This document shows positions 43,922 through 50,637 of a stretch of DNA of 64,000 bases, one piece after another. The DNA is taken from positions 62,001 through 126,000 of the forward strand of contig JAFXTE010000080.1 of NCBI GenBank assembly GCA_017525245.1, given 5' to 3'. A program made the translations under genes and the position numbers. The stretch comes from Bacteroidales bacterium (GTDB taxonomy: Bacteria; Bacteroidota; Bacteroidia; Bacteroidales; WCHB1-69). The notes under the pieces are model-generated. The model did no database searches, was not told the origin of the DNA, and saw only the letters and a list, made by a program, of their open reading frames with translations. The stretch's first letter is position 1, and the number at the start of each line of letters is the position of its first letter.

Positions 43922-44062
43922 TATATTACTACCCTGGCCTGCGGCCACCCCTTCTAAAATAGAAGGGGAATTAGCCCGCTCCGGCACAGCAGTGCCGGAG
44001 ACAGAAAACACATTGCTACGAGAGGTTGGCCTCGGCGGCAAAACAAATCGCTTGACAGATAC
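43922..44062. repeat. Right inverted repeat of the DUF559 element
   Basis: Begins TATATTACTACCC and ends CAAATCGCTTGACAGATAC, the exact complement of the left terminus. Holds hairpin B arms (CCCCTTCTA and TAGAAGGGG), the GGCCTGCGGCC palindrome, and hairpin A extended to CTCCGGCAC and GTGCCGGAG. Confidence 0.85.
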
Positions 44063-44166
44063 GTTTTTACACCTAAGATCATTGTAACAGTAGTTATTAT
44101 GAATTATGAAAGGGTGGATGAATGCATCGCCGCTAATTCAATTCGTACTGAATTAGCGCTCGAGTA

Positions 44167-44334
44167 TCAATTAGGTAGTTCATTTAACGGTATTATTCTG
44201 TAATCAAATGCATCTTTTGAGATAAATATTTTTCCTTTGTAAAGTCCGTGCAGTTTTGCCATGGGACTTTTTCTCTTGTCCTTTTTCTTTCTTTTGGCGT
44301 ATTCTTTCGCCCATTCGTCTAAGTCTATTCTCAT
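44167..44334 (-). CDS. Small antitoxin-like protein (DUF2281-like tail)
   Basis: 55 residues from ATG at 44332-44334. MRIDLDEWAKEYAKRKKKDK is strongly basic; the C-terminal GLYKGKIFISKDAFDYRIIP recalls the GxxKGKIxxSxDFD ending of DUF2281-type antitoxins. A TATTTTTG box lies about 60 bp upstream on the minus strand. No toxin gene follows on this strand; the next downstream sequence is the DUF559 element. It may be an orphaned antitoxin. The call is from a short motif only. Confidence 0.45.
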   Translation of the reverse strand: MRIDLDEWAKEYAKRKKKDKRKSPMAKLHGLYKGKIFISKDAFDYRIIPLNELPN

Positions 44335-44394
44335 AACGCTTTTAGTTTAAAGATGAATATTTTTCTTGTCACTATCTGTGATTTTTTCACGTGG

Positions 44395-44402
44395 CAAAAA
44401 TA
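44395..44402 (-). promoter_or_regulatory. -7 box TATTTTTG for the mini-gene at 44334
   Basis: CAAAAATA on the plus strand, followed on the minus strand by CCAC, 60 bp before the ATG. Confidence 0.45.
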
Positions 44403-44610
44403 CAACAAAAACATTGTTTGTCAAGTGTTTTTTGATTTTTCGATAGTCTCTGATTGTCAAGTATGTATGTTAAATAATTAACTATTCATATCCGATTAGT
44501 TAACTGTTTATCCTTGAATTTCGCAGAAAAGATTCTCAAAGCGACCTCGTACAACACCTTCCACTCAAAAAAATGTATCTTCGCTGCATTGTTTCTTAAA
44601 ACCCCATACA

Positions 44611-44688
44611 ATGTATAAGAGAATCTTTCCAATACTGATGACCCTATTGGTCAGCGAGTTTGCGACTTTCGGACAGTCGCTGTTGTGA
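44611..44688 (+). pseudogene. Signal-peptide remnant of a secreted protein
   Basis: ATG at 44611 opens 25 codons: MYKRIFPILMTLLVSEFATF then GQSLL and a stop. It reads as a cleavable signal peptide ending in ...FGQS, and a shift of one base would continue VKGDVKKQFFA before another stop. A TATCTTCG-like box sits about 35 bp upstream. The stretch 44403-44610 holds no other recognisable gene. It is best read as the decayed 5' end of a secreted protein gene; a functional short peptide cannot be excluded. Confidence 0.45.
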
Positions 44689-44745
44689 AAGGTGATGTGA
44701 AAAAACAGTTTTTCGCCTAAACGAATGCTATGTGAAATAATTTTG

Positions 44746-44753
44746 TATCTTTG
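44746..44753 (+). promoter_or_regulatory. -7 box TATCTTTG for the RelB-PIN pair
   Basis: TATCTTTG followed by CGGC, 25 bp before the ATG at 44779. Confidence 0.6.
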
Positions 44754-44778
44754 CGGCGTAAATTTAAATCATATTGAA

Positions 44779-45066
44779 ATGTCGCAAGTGTCTATGACAG
44801 TGAGAATGGACTCACAATTGAAAACCGTATTTGAGGCGTTGTGCTCAGAGTTCGGCATGAGCGTGAACACCGCTATTAACGTGTTTGCGAGAACAGTCGT
44901 CCAGCGCAGGTGTATCCCTTTCGAAATCCGAGCCGATCGGAAAAAATCGGTCGCCGAAAGGATGGCTGCATTCCGCAATATGCGGGAATGGGCCGAGAAT
45001 GGAAATACGCCGGAACTGACTTTGGAAGAAATTAACGAAGAGATTGACAAAACCAGAAACAAATAA
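44779..45066 (+). CDS. RelB/DinJ family antitoxin
   Basis: 95 residues from MSQVSMTVRMDSQLKTVFEAL. The ribbon-helix-helix N-terminus continues GMSVNTAINVFARTVVQRRCIPFEI, the characteristic RelB/DinJ signature. The C-terminal half (ERMAAFRNMREWAENGNTPE, EEIDKTRNK) would wrap and neutralise the toxin. An earlier in-frame ATG would put the promoter box inside the gene and was rejected. The stop overlaps the PIN-gene start (TAATG). Confidence 0.88.
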   Translation: MSQVSMTVRMDSQLKTVFEALCSEFGMSVNTAINVFARTVVQRRCIPFEIRADRKKSVAERMAAFRNMREWAENGNTPELTLEEINEEIDKTRNK

Positions 45067-45470
45067 TGAAATATTTTGCCGTTTTCGACACCAATGTTCT
45101 GGTGTCAGCCATGATTACACATAATTCGGACTCTGCCACCGTTAAAGTGTTGGAACAGGTGGTGAAGGGTCGTATCGTCCCTTTGTTCAACGACGAAATT
45201 CTTCTAGAATATCAGGAGGTCCTGAATCGTGACAAGTTCAATCTACGTGAGGATGATATCCTGAATATGCTTGACCTGATAATTGATAATGGTTGTTGGG
45301 CGGGACGTAGAGCCACAGATTTCCCATTCACTGATGCAGACGACATTGTCTTTTTCGAAGTGGCAATGACCAAAGAGGGTACTTTTCTTGTAACGGGAAA
45401 CACCAAACATTTCCCCAAAGTGCCTACAGTGGTGACTCCGGCAGAAATGCTGGAGATTATCGGAGTGTAG
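45066..45470 (+). CDS. PIN-domain toxin (COG1569-type)
   Basis: 134 residues. PIN ribonuclease core: AVFDTNVLVSAMITH with the first Asp, LFNDEILLEYQEVLNR with the Glu, then FTDADDIVFFEVAMTKEGTFLVTGNTKHFP with the final Asp pair and the TGNxKHFP ending of this subfamily. It cleaves RNA; neutralised by the upstream antitoxin, with which it overlaps by one base. RelB-type antitoxin plus PIN-type toxin is a mixed pairing, though seen in Bacteroidota. Confidence 0.88.
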   Translation: MKYFAVFDTNVLVSAMITHNSDSATVKVLEQVVKGRIVPLFNDEILLEYQEVLNRDKFNLREDDILNMLDLIIDNGCWAGRRATDFPFTDADDIVFFEVAMTKEGTFLVTGNTKHFPKVPTVVTPAEMLEIIGV

Positions 45471-45560
45471 AATGCCATGTGCAGGGGAATCTTTCCCGCA
45501 TTGACGGCACTTTTGTGCAGAGTTCTTGTTACTTGAGGTTCAGCGTACCGTAAACTTTTG

Positions 45561-45568
45561 TATTTTTG
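45561..45568 (+). promoter_or_regulatory. -7 box TATTTTTG for the MNT-HEPN pair
   Basis: TATTTTTG followed by CCGA, 16 bp before the ATG at 45585. Confidence 0.55.
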
Positions 45569-45584
45569 CCGAAAATTAAAAACG

Positions 45585-45899
45585 ATGAAACGCCCGGAAG
45601 TTGTAAAACGAATTGCTGAGTTGCTACACAAGATAGTACCTGATGCTTCTGTCATCCTTTACGGGTCGGAAGCGCGTGGCGATGCGCGTCCAGATTCCGA
45701 TATAGATTTTCTGGTGCTTTTGAACAGCGAGGGGGAATCTTTTCGTCAACAGGAGTGGATGGTGACGGAACAGCTGATGATGCTGGAAGCTGAATCAGAC
45801 GTGCCGTTAAGCCCATATATTGTTCCCCAGCGGTGGTGGAACAAAAAAAGACCAACGCCTTTTTCTATTAATGTTAAAAATGAAGGAATTTTGTTATGA
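45585..45899 (+). CDS. MNT-type nucleotidyltransferase (antitoxin of MNT-HEPN pair)
   Basis: 104 residues from MKRPEVVKR. The minimal nucleotidyltransferase motif is ILYGSEARGDARPDSDIDFLVLL (GS followed by DxD). In MNT-HEPN systems the MNT protein AMPylates or otherwise blocks the HEPN RNase. Its TGA overlaps the ATG of the HEPN gene (ATGA). Confidence 0.88.
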   Translation: MKRPEVVKRIAELLHKIVPDASVILYGSEARGDARPDSDIDFLVLLNSEGESFRQQEWMVTEQLMMLEAESDVPLSPYIVPQRWWNKKRPTPFSINVKNEGILL

Positions 45900-46324
45900 A
45901 AGAGACATTGTCACCGGAGAACAGGAGGGACATAGTACGATATCGGTTAGAACGAGCAGAAGATTCGATCAAAGAGGCCAAATACACGTATGATGCTTCC
46001 ATGTACAATTTGGCCACCAACAGATTGTATTATGCATGTTTTTATGCTGCTTCAGCATTGTTGATTTATGATGGCGTGGAAGCTTCTACTCATAGTGGTG
46101 TAAAAACACAGTTTTCAAAATTGTATATTCTAACTGATGTTTTTTCAAGAGAACTGGGTACTATCTTGAATATACTATTCAATTTGAGGCATTCTACAGA
46201 TTATGAAGATTTTATCAATAGTGACGCTGCTACCGTCGCCTTGTATATGCCACGGGTAGAGAATTTTGTACAATCAATTCGAGATAGAATCAATCAATCT
46301 GACCCTGAATATCTTCTGAAATAG
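45896..46324 (+). CDS. HEPN-domain protein (toxin of MNT-HEPN pair)
   Basis: 142 residues, all-helical. YDASMYNLATNRLYYACFYAASALLIYDG (about 31-59) is the typical HEPN/UPF0332 core and HSGVKTQFSKLYI with LFNLRHSTDYEDF supply the second half; the RHSTDY may be the catalytic R-x-H-like region. Strongly AT-rich compared with the GC-rich SDR gene that starts 9 bp later. Confidence 0.85.
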   Translation: MKETLSPENRRDIVRYRLERAEDSIKEAKYTYDASMYNLATNRLYYACFYAASALLIYDGVEASTHSGVKTQFSKLYILTDVFSRELGTILNILFNLRHSTDYEDFINSDAATVALYMPRVENFVQSIRDRINQSDPEYLLK

Positions 46325-46333
46325 TCTCGAAAC

Positions 46334-47137
46334 ATGAAAAAGAACTATACCAATAAAGTCGTCTGGATCACCGGCACCTCCTCCGGCATCGGGAAGGAGA
46401 CCGCCTTCCGGTTTGCGGAGGCGGGGGCGCGGCTGATTCTCACCGCTTTGGAACCCGACCTTCTGGAGCAGGTACGCGAGGAGTGCCTGCGCCTGGGCGC
46501 GAAGGCCGTCACCTGCCTGCCGTTCGACCTCGGGCAGACCGATGCACTGCCGCAACTCGCCGCCGACGCCCTCAACGCCTACGGGCGCATCGATGTTTTC
46601 TACAACAACGCCGGCATCAGCCAGCGCGGCACCACCGTGGAGACCGACATGACCGTCATTCGCAAGGTGATGGACATCGACTTCTACGCACCGGTCATCC
46701 TCACCAAGGCCGTGCTGCCCAAGGTGATCGAGCAGGGTGGGGGACAGCTGGCCGTCACCACCAGCATTGCCGGACTCTTCGGATTCCCGCTACGGTGCGC
46801 CTACTCGTCGGCGAAGCACGCCCTCTACGGTTTCTTCGAGACTGTGGCCGCCGAGAACTATAAGGACGGCATTCGTGTCACCATCCTCACGCCCGGCCGC
46901 GTGCAGACCAACATCTCCGTCAACTCGTTGGAGAAGGACGGCCGCAAGCACGGCAAGATGGATGCAGGCCAGGCCGGCGGCATCACCCCCGAGAAGGCCT
47001 CGCAGATCATCTTCAATGCCATCGCCAAAGAGAAACGCGAGCAGCTCGTCGGCAGCTCCGAACTCATCATGGCCCACATCAAACGCTTCTTCCCGGGCCT
47101 CTGCGCGAAACTGGCCCGGAAGATCAAACCGATGTGA
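46334..47137 (+). CDS. SDR family oxidoreductase
   Basis: 267 residues, classical SDR. WITGTSSGIGKETAFRFAEAG is the cofactor motif TGxxxGIG. NNAGISQRGTTVE covers the NNAG motif; the active site is TSIAGLFGFPLRCAYSSAKHALYGF (Ser, YxxxK). The C-terminus (FFPGLCAKLARKIKPM) is hydrophobic and basic and could associate with membrane. Substrate unknown. High GC, in contrast to the toxin-antitoxin genes just upstream. Confidence 0.9.
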   Translation: MKKNYTNKVVWITGTSSGIGKETAFRFAEAGARLILTALEPDLLEQVREECLRLGAKAVTCLPFDLGQTDALPQLAADALNAYGRIDVFYNNAGISQRGTTVETDMTVIRKVMDIDFYAPVILTKAVLPKVIEQGGGQLAVTTSIAGLFGFPLRCAYSSAKHALYGFFETVAAENYKDGIRVTILTPGRVQTNISVNSLEKDGRKHGKMDAGQAGGITPEKASQIIFNAIAKEKREQLVGSSELIMAHIKRFFPGLCAKLARKIKPM

Positions 47138-47193
47138 CGATGAGGCGATGAGACGATGAGGCGAAGAGACGATGAGACGATGAAACGATGATT
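47138..47193. repeat. Octamer array (CGATGAGG/CGATGAGA x7)
   Basis: Seven 8-bp units beginning immediately after the SDR stop: CGATGAGG, CGATGAGA, CGATGAGG, CGAAGAGA, CGATGAGA, CGATGAAA, CGATGATT. Confidence 0.8.
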
Positions 47194-47208
47194 GACAAAA
47201 GATACGGT

Positions 47209-47261
47209 CGAAGCACCACTCCCCCCTTAGGGGGGATGCCCGCAGGGCAGGGGGGTAATAA
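47209..47261. repeat. Bipartite palindromic (REP-like) repeat
   Basis: CGAAGCACCACT, then CCCCCCTTAGGGGGG, GCCCGCAGGGC and GGGGGGTAATAA. Opposite-orientation homologue of 37380-37425. Another hairpin (CCCCAC and GTGTGGGG, 47262-47290) follows. Confidence 0.75.
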
Positions 47262-47324
47262 CCCCACCCAAGCGAAGCGCAGTGTGGGGCTCACAAACGA
47301 AAGTATAAATAAAACCGAAATAGT

Positions 47325-48197
47325 ATGAAACCTACGTTACTTATCCTCGCCGCCGGCATGGGAAGCCGCTACGGCGGACTGAAACAACTGGACCAGATGG
47401 GTCCGAATGGTGAAACCATCCTCGACTACTCCGTGAAGTACGCCGCGCAAGCCGGCTACGGCAAAGTGGTGCTCGTCATCCGCCGCAGCATGGAGGCCGA
47501 CTTCCAGGAGTACATCCTGCCGAGATACAAGAACGTCATCCCCGTGGAGTACGTTTTCCAGGAACTCGACATGCTTCCTGAAGGCTTCTCTGTGAATCCC
47601 GAGCGCGTGAAACCCTACGGCACCGCGCACGCCATCCTTGTGGCGAAGGACGCCATCAAGGAACCCTTTACGGTGATCAACGCCGACGACTTCTACGGCA
47701 AGGAACCCTTCCAGATCTTGGGCGACTATCTGCGCGACGTCACGGCCAACGACCCCACCGCCTTCGCGATGGTGGGCTACAGGCTCGACAAGACCTTGTC
47801 GGAGAACGGCACAGTCTCACGCGGTGTCTGCCAAGTCGATGGCAACGGCTACCTGACGATTGTCAAGGAGATGCGCAAGATCGGCCGCACCGACCACGGC
47901 ATTGAGAACAACGAGGACGGCGTGGTGACCCCGCTCACCGGCGAGGAGCCCGTCTCCATGAACTTCTGGGGCTTCTCCCCGCGCTTCTTCGACACGCTCG
48001 GCGAGATGTTCGCACAGTTCCTGAAGGACAACGAAGGCAACATCAAGGCCGAGTTCCCGATTCCCGACGCGGTGACCTCCGTCATGCAGCGCGGTCTCGC
48101 CACCGTACGTGTCCTGCCCACCACCGCCGAATGGTTCGGCGTCACGTATGCAGAGGACAGACCGAAGGTGGTTGAGAAGCTCAAACACGTGGAATGA
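47325..48197 (+). CDS. Sugar-phosphate nucleotidyltransferase family protein
   Basis: 290 residues. Opens LLILAAGMGSRYGGLKQLDQMGPNGETILDY, the NTP-binding GxGxRxxPxxK-like motif with GSRYGG replacing the usual GxGTR. YGTAHAILVAKDAI and INADDFYGKEPFQIL give the Asp-metal region. It most resembles the 'nucleotidyltransferase' family related to glucose-1-phosphate and NDP-sugar pyrophosphorylases; the actual sugar is unknown. Confidence 0.8.
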   Translation: MKPTLLILAAGMGSRYGGLKQLDQMGPNGETILDYSVKYAAQAGYGKVVLVIRRSMEADFQEYILPRYKNVIPVEYVFQELDMLPEGFSVNPERVKPYGTAHAILVAKDAIKEPFTVINADDFYGKEPFQILGDYLRDVTANDPTAFAMVGYRLDKTLSENGTVSRGVCQVDGNGYLTIVKEMRKIGRTDHGIENNEDGVVTPLTGEEPVSMNFWGFSPRFFDTLGEMFAQFLKDNEGNIKAEFPIPDAVTSVMQRGLATVRVLPTTAEWFGVTYAEDRPKVVEKLKHVE

Positions 48198-48202
48198 TAT
48201 TG

Positions 48203-48274
48203 CGATGATGCGATGATACGATGATGCGATGATGCGATGATACGATGATACGATGATACGATGATACGATGAAT
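48203..48274. repeat. Octamer array (CGATGATG/CGATGATA x9)
   Basis: Nine 8-bp units, starting 5 bp after the nucleotidyltransferase stop. Confidence 0.85.
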
Positions 48275-48300
48275 AGGGCGGTCGTAAATCGCGGGATTCA

Positions 48301-48328
48301 ATAACCTATAACCCATAACCCATAACCA
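48301..48328. repeat. Heptamer array (ATAACCC x4)
   Basis: ATAACCT, ATAACCC, ATAACCC and ATAACCA end 2 bp before the ATG of the next gene. This unit is the reverse complement of the GGTTATG unit near 34.7 kb. Confidence 0.75.
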
Positions 48329-48330
48329 TT

Positions 48331-50625
48331 ATGCGTCCCAAAGAAATCCTGATCACCCTGCTGTGGGGGCTTCTTGCTCTCACCGCTCAAGCACAGTGTC
48401 CGGATTTTATGGATTTGTCAAGTGACCAAGTGATGGGGATCTATGGACCGATTGATGGATCTCTGACGAATACCCCGACGAGCATCGGCATCGTGCCGGG
48501 ACATCACACCCTTATCACGCAACAGGGGACGGATCTGCGGACAGGCGGACAGTTGCCGCTGCTCCCTGATGGGGAGAGTACCGTGATTAGATTAGGGTGC
48601 GAGCAGGCGGGAGGCGAGACGGAGTCACTGATCTATACCTTCACAGTTGACCCTGAATATCCTATTCTGTTACTGAAGTATGCCGTTGTTTTGGAGAATC
48701 CCAGCCACGAACTCCCCATGCAGCCGCGCTTCCTCATCCGCATGCTTGATGCTGATGGTGTTCTTTTGAACGACTGTATGGAATACGATGTAGTTTCATC
48801 AAGTGATATTCCCGGTTTCCAACCCTTTGAGTATTCAGAGAGTGTACATATTATGTGGCGGCCTTGGACGACCAATGGTTTCAACCTGTCGGCATACGCG
48901 GGACAGACTGTAAAACTGCAGCTCTCCACGTATGATTGCGGCTATTATGTCCATTTCGGGTACGCCTATTTCACCGCAAGGTGTATCAGCAATAAGCTCT
49001 CTTTTTCCGGCTGTGACGGCACTCAGGTAACGCTTAGTGCTCCACAGGGGTTCGAAACCTACCTCTGGAACAACGGCAGCACAGCCACTTCAACGTCTTG
49101 CATCGTGCAGGGTGATACCGTTGTCACTTGCGTGGCCAACACTGTCACTGGATGCCAGCTTACCTTCTCTGGGACCATTGTCAGTCAAAACGTGCCTACC
49201 CAGGATCAGGATTTTTATGATACCATTTGCCAAGGAGATACCTACCATAATTATGGCTTTGACTTGCCTCCACAAATGACGCAGGGAGACCAGGTCATCC
49301 ATAACGTTTATTATAATATTACCAGTTGCGAAGAGGGGGCCACATCCACCTTACATCTGTACGTCTATCAACGTTTCTATCACATTTATGATGCTGCTTG
49401 CGAGGGCGACAACTACAACGACTATGGTTTTCAGTTCAGCCAACTTTCTGAAGGGGTGATTGTGGATTCCATTACGGTGCCAAGAGCTGCCGGATGCGAC
49501 TCCACAACGGTGTTGCACCTCACGATCAATGCCTCGTTCACGCTTCCCAATGTCATCAGCGGCCCCACGATAGTGTGCAGCAGGTCAATAGAACATTATT
49601 CCCTTCCCAATTCCGAAGGATTGACCTTTTTTGATTGGAATGTACCTGAAGGGGTTAGCATTGTGAACGGTCAGGGCACGAATACGGTCATGGTGTTTTT
49701 TACGCAGAATGCACCAGCTACTTCCATCATCACGCTGACCGGTGCCAATGGTTGCGGGAATGGTTCTATCCCATTAGAAGTGAATGTTTTACCAGCCTAT
49801 TACGATTACTATTTCGACACCGTTTGCGTTGGCACCGACTATTCACAGCATGGATTCCAGCTGGGCGTTCAGGATAGTTTGGGATTCTCCATTTTCACTC
49901 ATTACGACACCACAGCCAACGGCTGTGACAGCATTACAACATTGCAGCTGATAGTAGCCGAAATTCCGGAAATCACAGCTTTGTCTGATCCCCCTCTGCT
50001 TTGTGTGGGTCAGGAGACCGAGTTGCACGCTGTGGGCGCCCAAGCCTCGGTTACGTTGTCATACGAAAGCCAAAATGTTGCGGTGGGGGATATTTTGTGT
50101 ACAGACAGTGCCTGTGTGCATCCTTCAGACTGGCCATGTGGCAAGATTGCATGGGGTGTCGTGTTTTATGTGGATAACACGGGACAGCATGGTTGGGCAG
50201 TCAACTTGCAGGATGAAAATGCCACTTTCCGATGGGCCAATTCCATTGAAGATATAGCCTCTTTGCCGAACTACTACAACTCTGCGTTCTTGGCTCTCGG
50301 GGATATGGACGGATTCCAGAATACGGCTACCCTCAGAGCTCTTGGAAACGAAATGCAATATCCTGCGGCTTACGCTGTGGATTTTGACCATGGATGGTAT
50401 CTGCCCGCTTCCGCGCAACTCTATTATTTGTATGCCACTCTTGGTATGCTGAACAACACCTTGCAAATCATTGGAGTGGATACTTTTCCACTGGATTTGG
50501 GCTGGGAATATTGGTCTTCAACAGAGGATACCGGTTTCACGGCTTGGTGTTTGAGTAGTAACTTTACGTTAAAATCGGTTGAGAAAGGTGCACAGAAGTT
50601 TGTGCGGGCTGTCCGTAATTTTTAA
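48331..50625 (+). CDS. Secreted multi-module surface protein ending in an Lcl/DUF1566-like domain
   Basis: 764 residues. Signal peptide MRPKEILITLLWGLLALTAQAQ. An N-terminal lectin/MAM-like region lies at about 25-215. Repeated modules open DTICQGDTYHNYGF (about 297), DAACEGDNYNDYGFQF (about 354) and DTVCVGTDYSQHGFQLG (about 496). A PKD-like segment sits at about 405-480. The C-terminal ~140 residues (FDHGWYLPASAQLYYLYA, YWSSTEDTGFTAWCL, VRAVRNF) are DUF1566-like. No T9SS C-terminal domain is present, unlike the next gene, so its export route is unclear. It shares modules with that neighbour. Confidence 0.7.
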   Translation: MRPKEILITLLWGLLALTAQAQCPDFMDLSSDQVMGIYGPIDGSLTNTPTSIGIVPGHHTLITQQGTDLRTGGQLPLLPDGESTVIRLGCEQAGGETESLIYTFTVDPEYPILLLKYAVVLENPSHELPMQPRFLIRMLDADGVLLNDCMEYDVVSSSDIPGFQPFEYSESVHIMWRPWTTNGFNLSAYAGQTVKLQLSTYDCGYYVHFGYAYFTARCISNKLSFSGCDGTQVTLSAPQGFETYLWNNGSTATSTSCIVQGDTVVTCVANTVTGCQLTFSGTIVSQNVPTQDQDFYDTICQGDTYHNYGFDLPPQMTQGDQVIHNVYYNITSCEEGATSTLHLYVYQRFYHIYDAACEGDNYNDYGFQFSQLSEGVIVDSITVPRAAGCDSTTVLHLTINASFTLPNVISGPTIVCSRSIEHYSLPNSEGLTFFDWNVPEGVSIVNGQGTNTVMVFFTQNAPATSIITLTGANGCGNGSIPLEVNVLPAYYDYYFDTVCVGTDYSQHGFQLGVQDSLGFSIFTHYDTTANGCDSITTLQLIVAEIPEITALSDPPLLCVGQETELHAVGAQASVTLSYESQNVAVGDILCTDSACVHPSDWPCGKIAWGVVFYVDNTGQHGWAVNLQDENATFRWANSIEDIASLPNYYNSAFLALGDMDGFQNTATLRALGNEMQYPAAYAVDFDHGWYLPASAQLYYLYATLGMLNNTLQIIGVDTFPLDLGWEYWSSTEDTGFTAWCLSSNFTLKSVEKGAQKFVRAVRNF

Positions 50626-50637
50626 TTTGATTGAAAA

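Larger units (their letters stand above)
43324..44062. mobile_element. Candidate DUF559 element with long inverted repeats
   Basis: A 739-bp unit: a 140-bp left arm (43324-43463), a 141-bp right arm (43922-44062) in inverted orientation and a single DUF559 gene filling the interior with only 7 and 25 bp to spare. The arms are about 80% identical by eye. The outermost 19 bp (GTATCTGTCAAGCGATTTG) match perfectly. Each arm contains three nested palindromes. No clear target-site duplication is visible next to the ends. No known IS transposase is encoded. Mobility is inferred from architecture only. Confidence 0.65.

Noticed and set aside
43324..44062. Insertion sequence with DDE or Y1 transposase
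   Set aside because: The only gene is DUF559; there is no DDE triad, no HUH or tyrosine recombinase motif and no evident target duplication, so it is not a standard IS.
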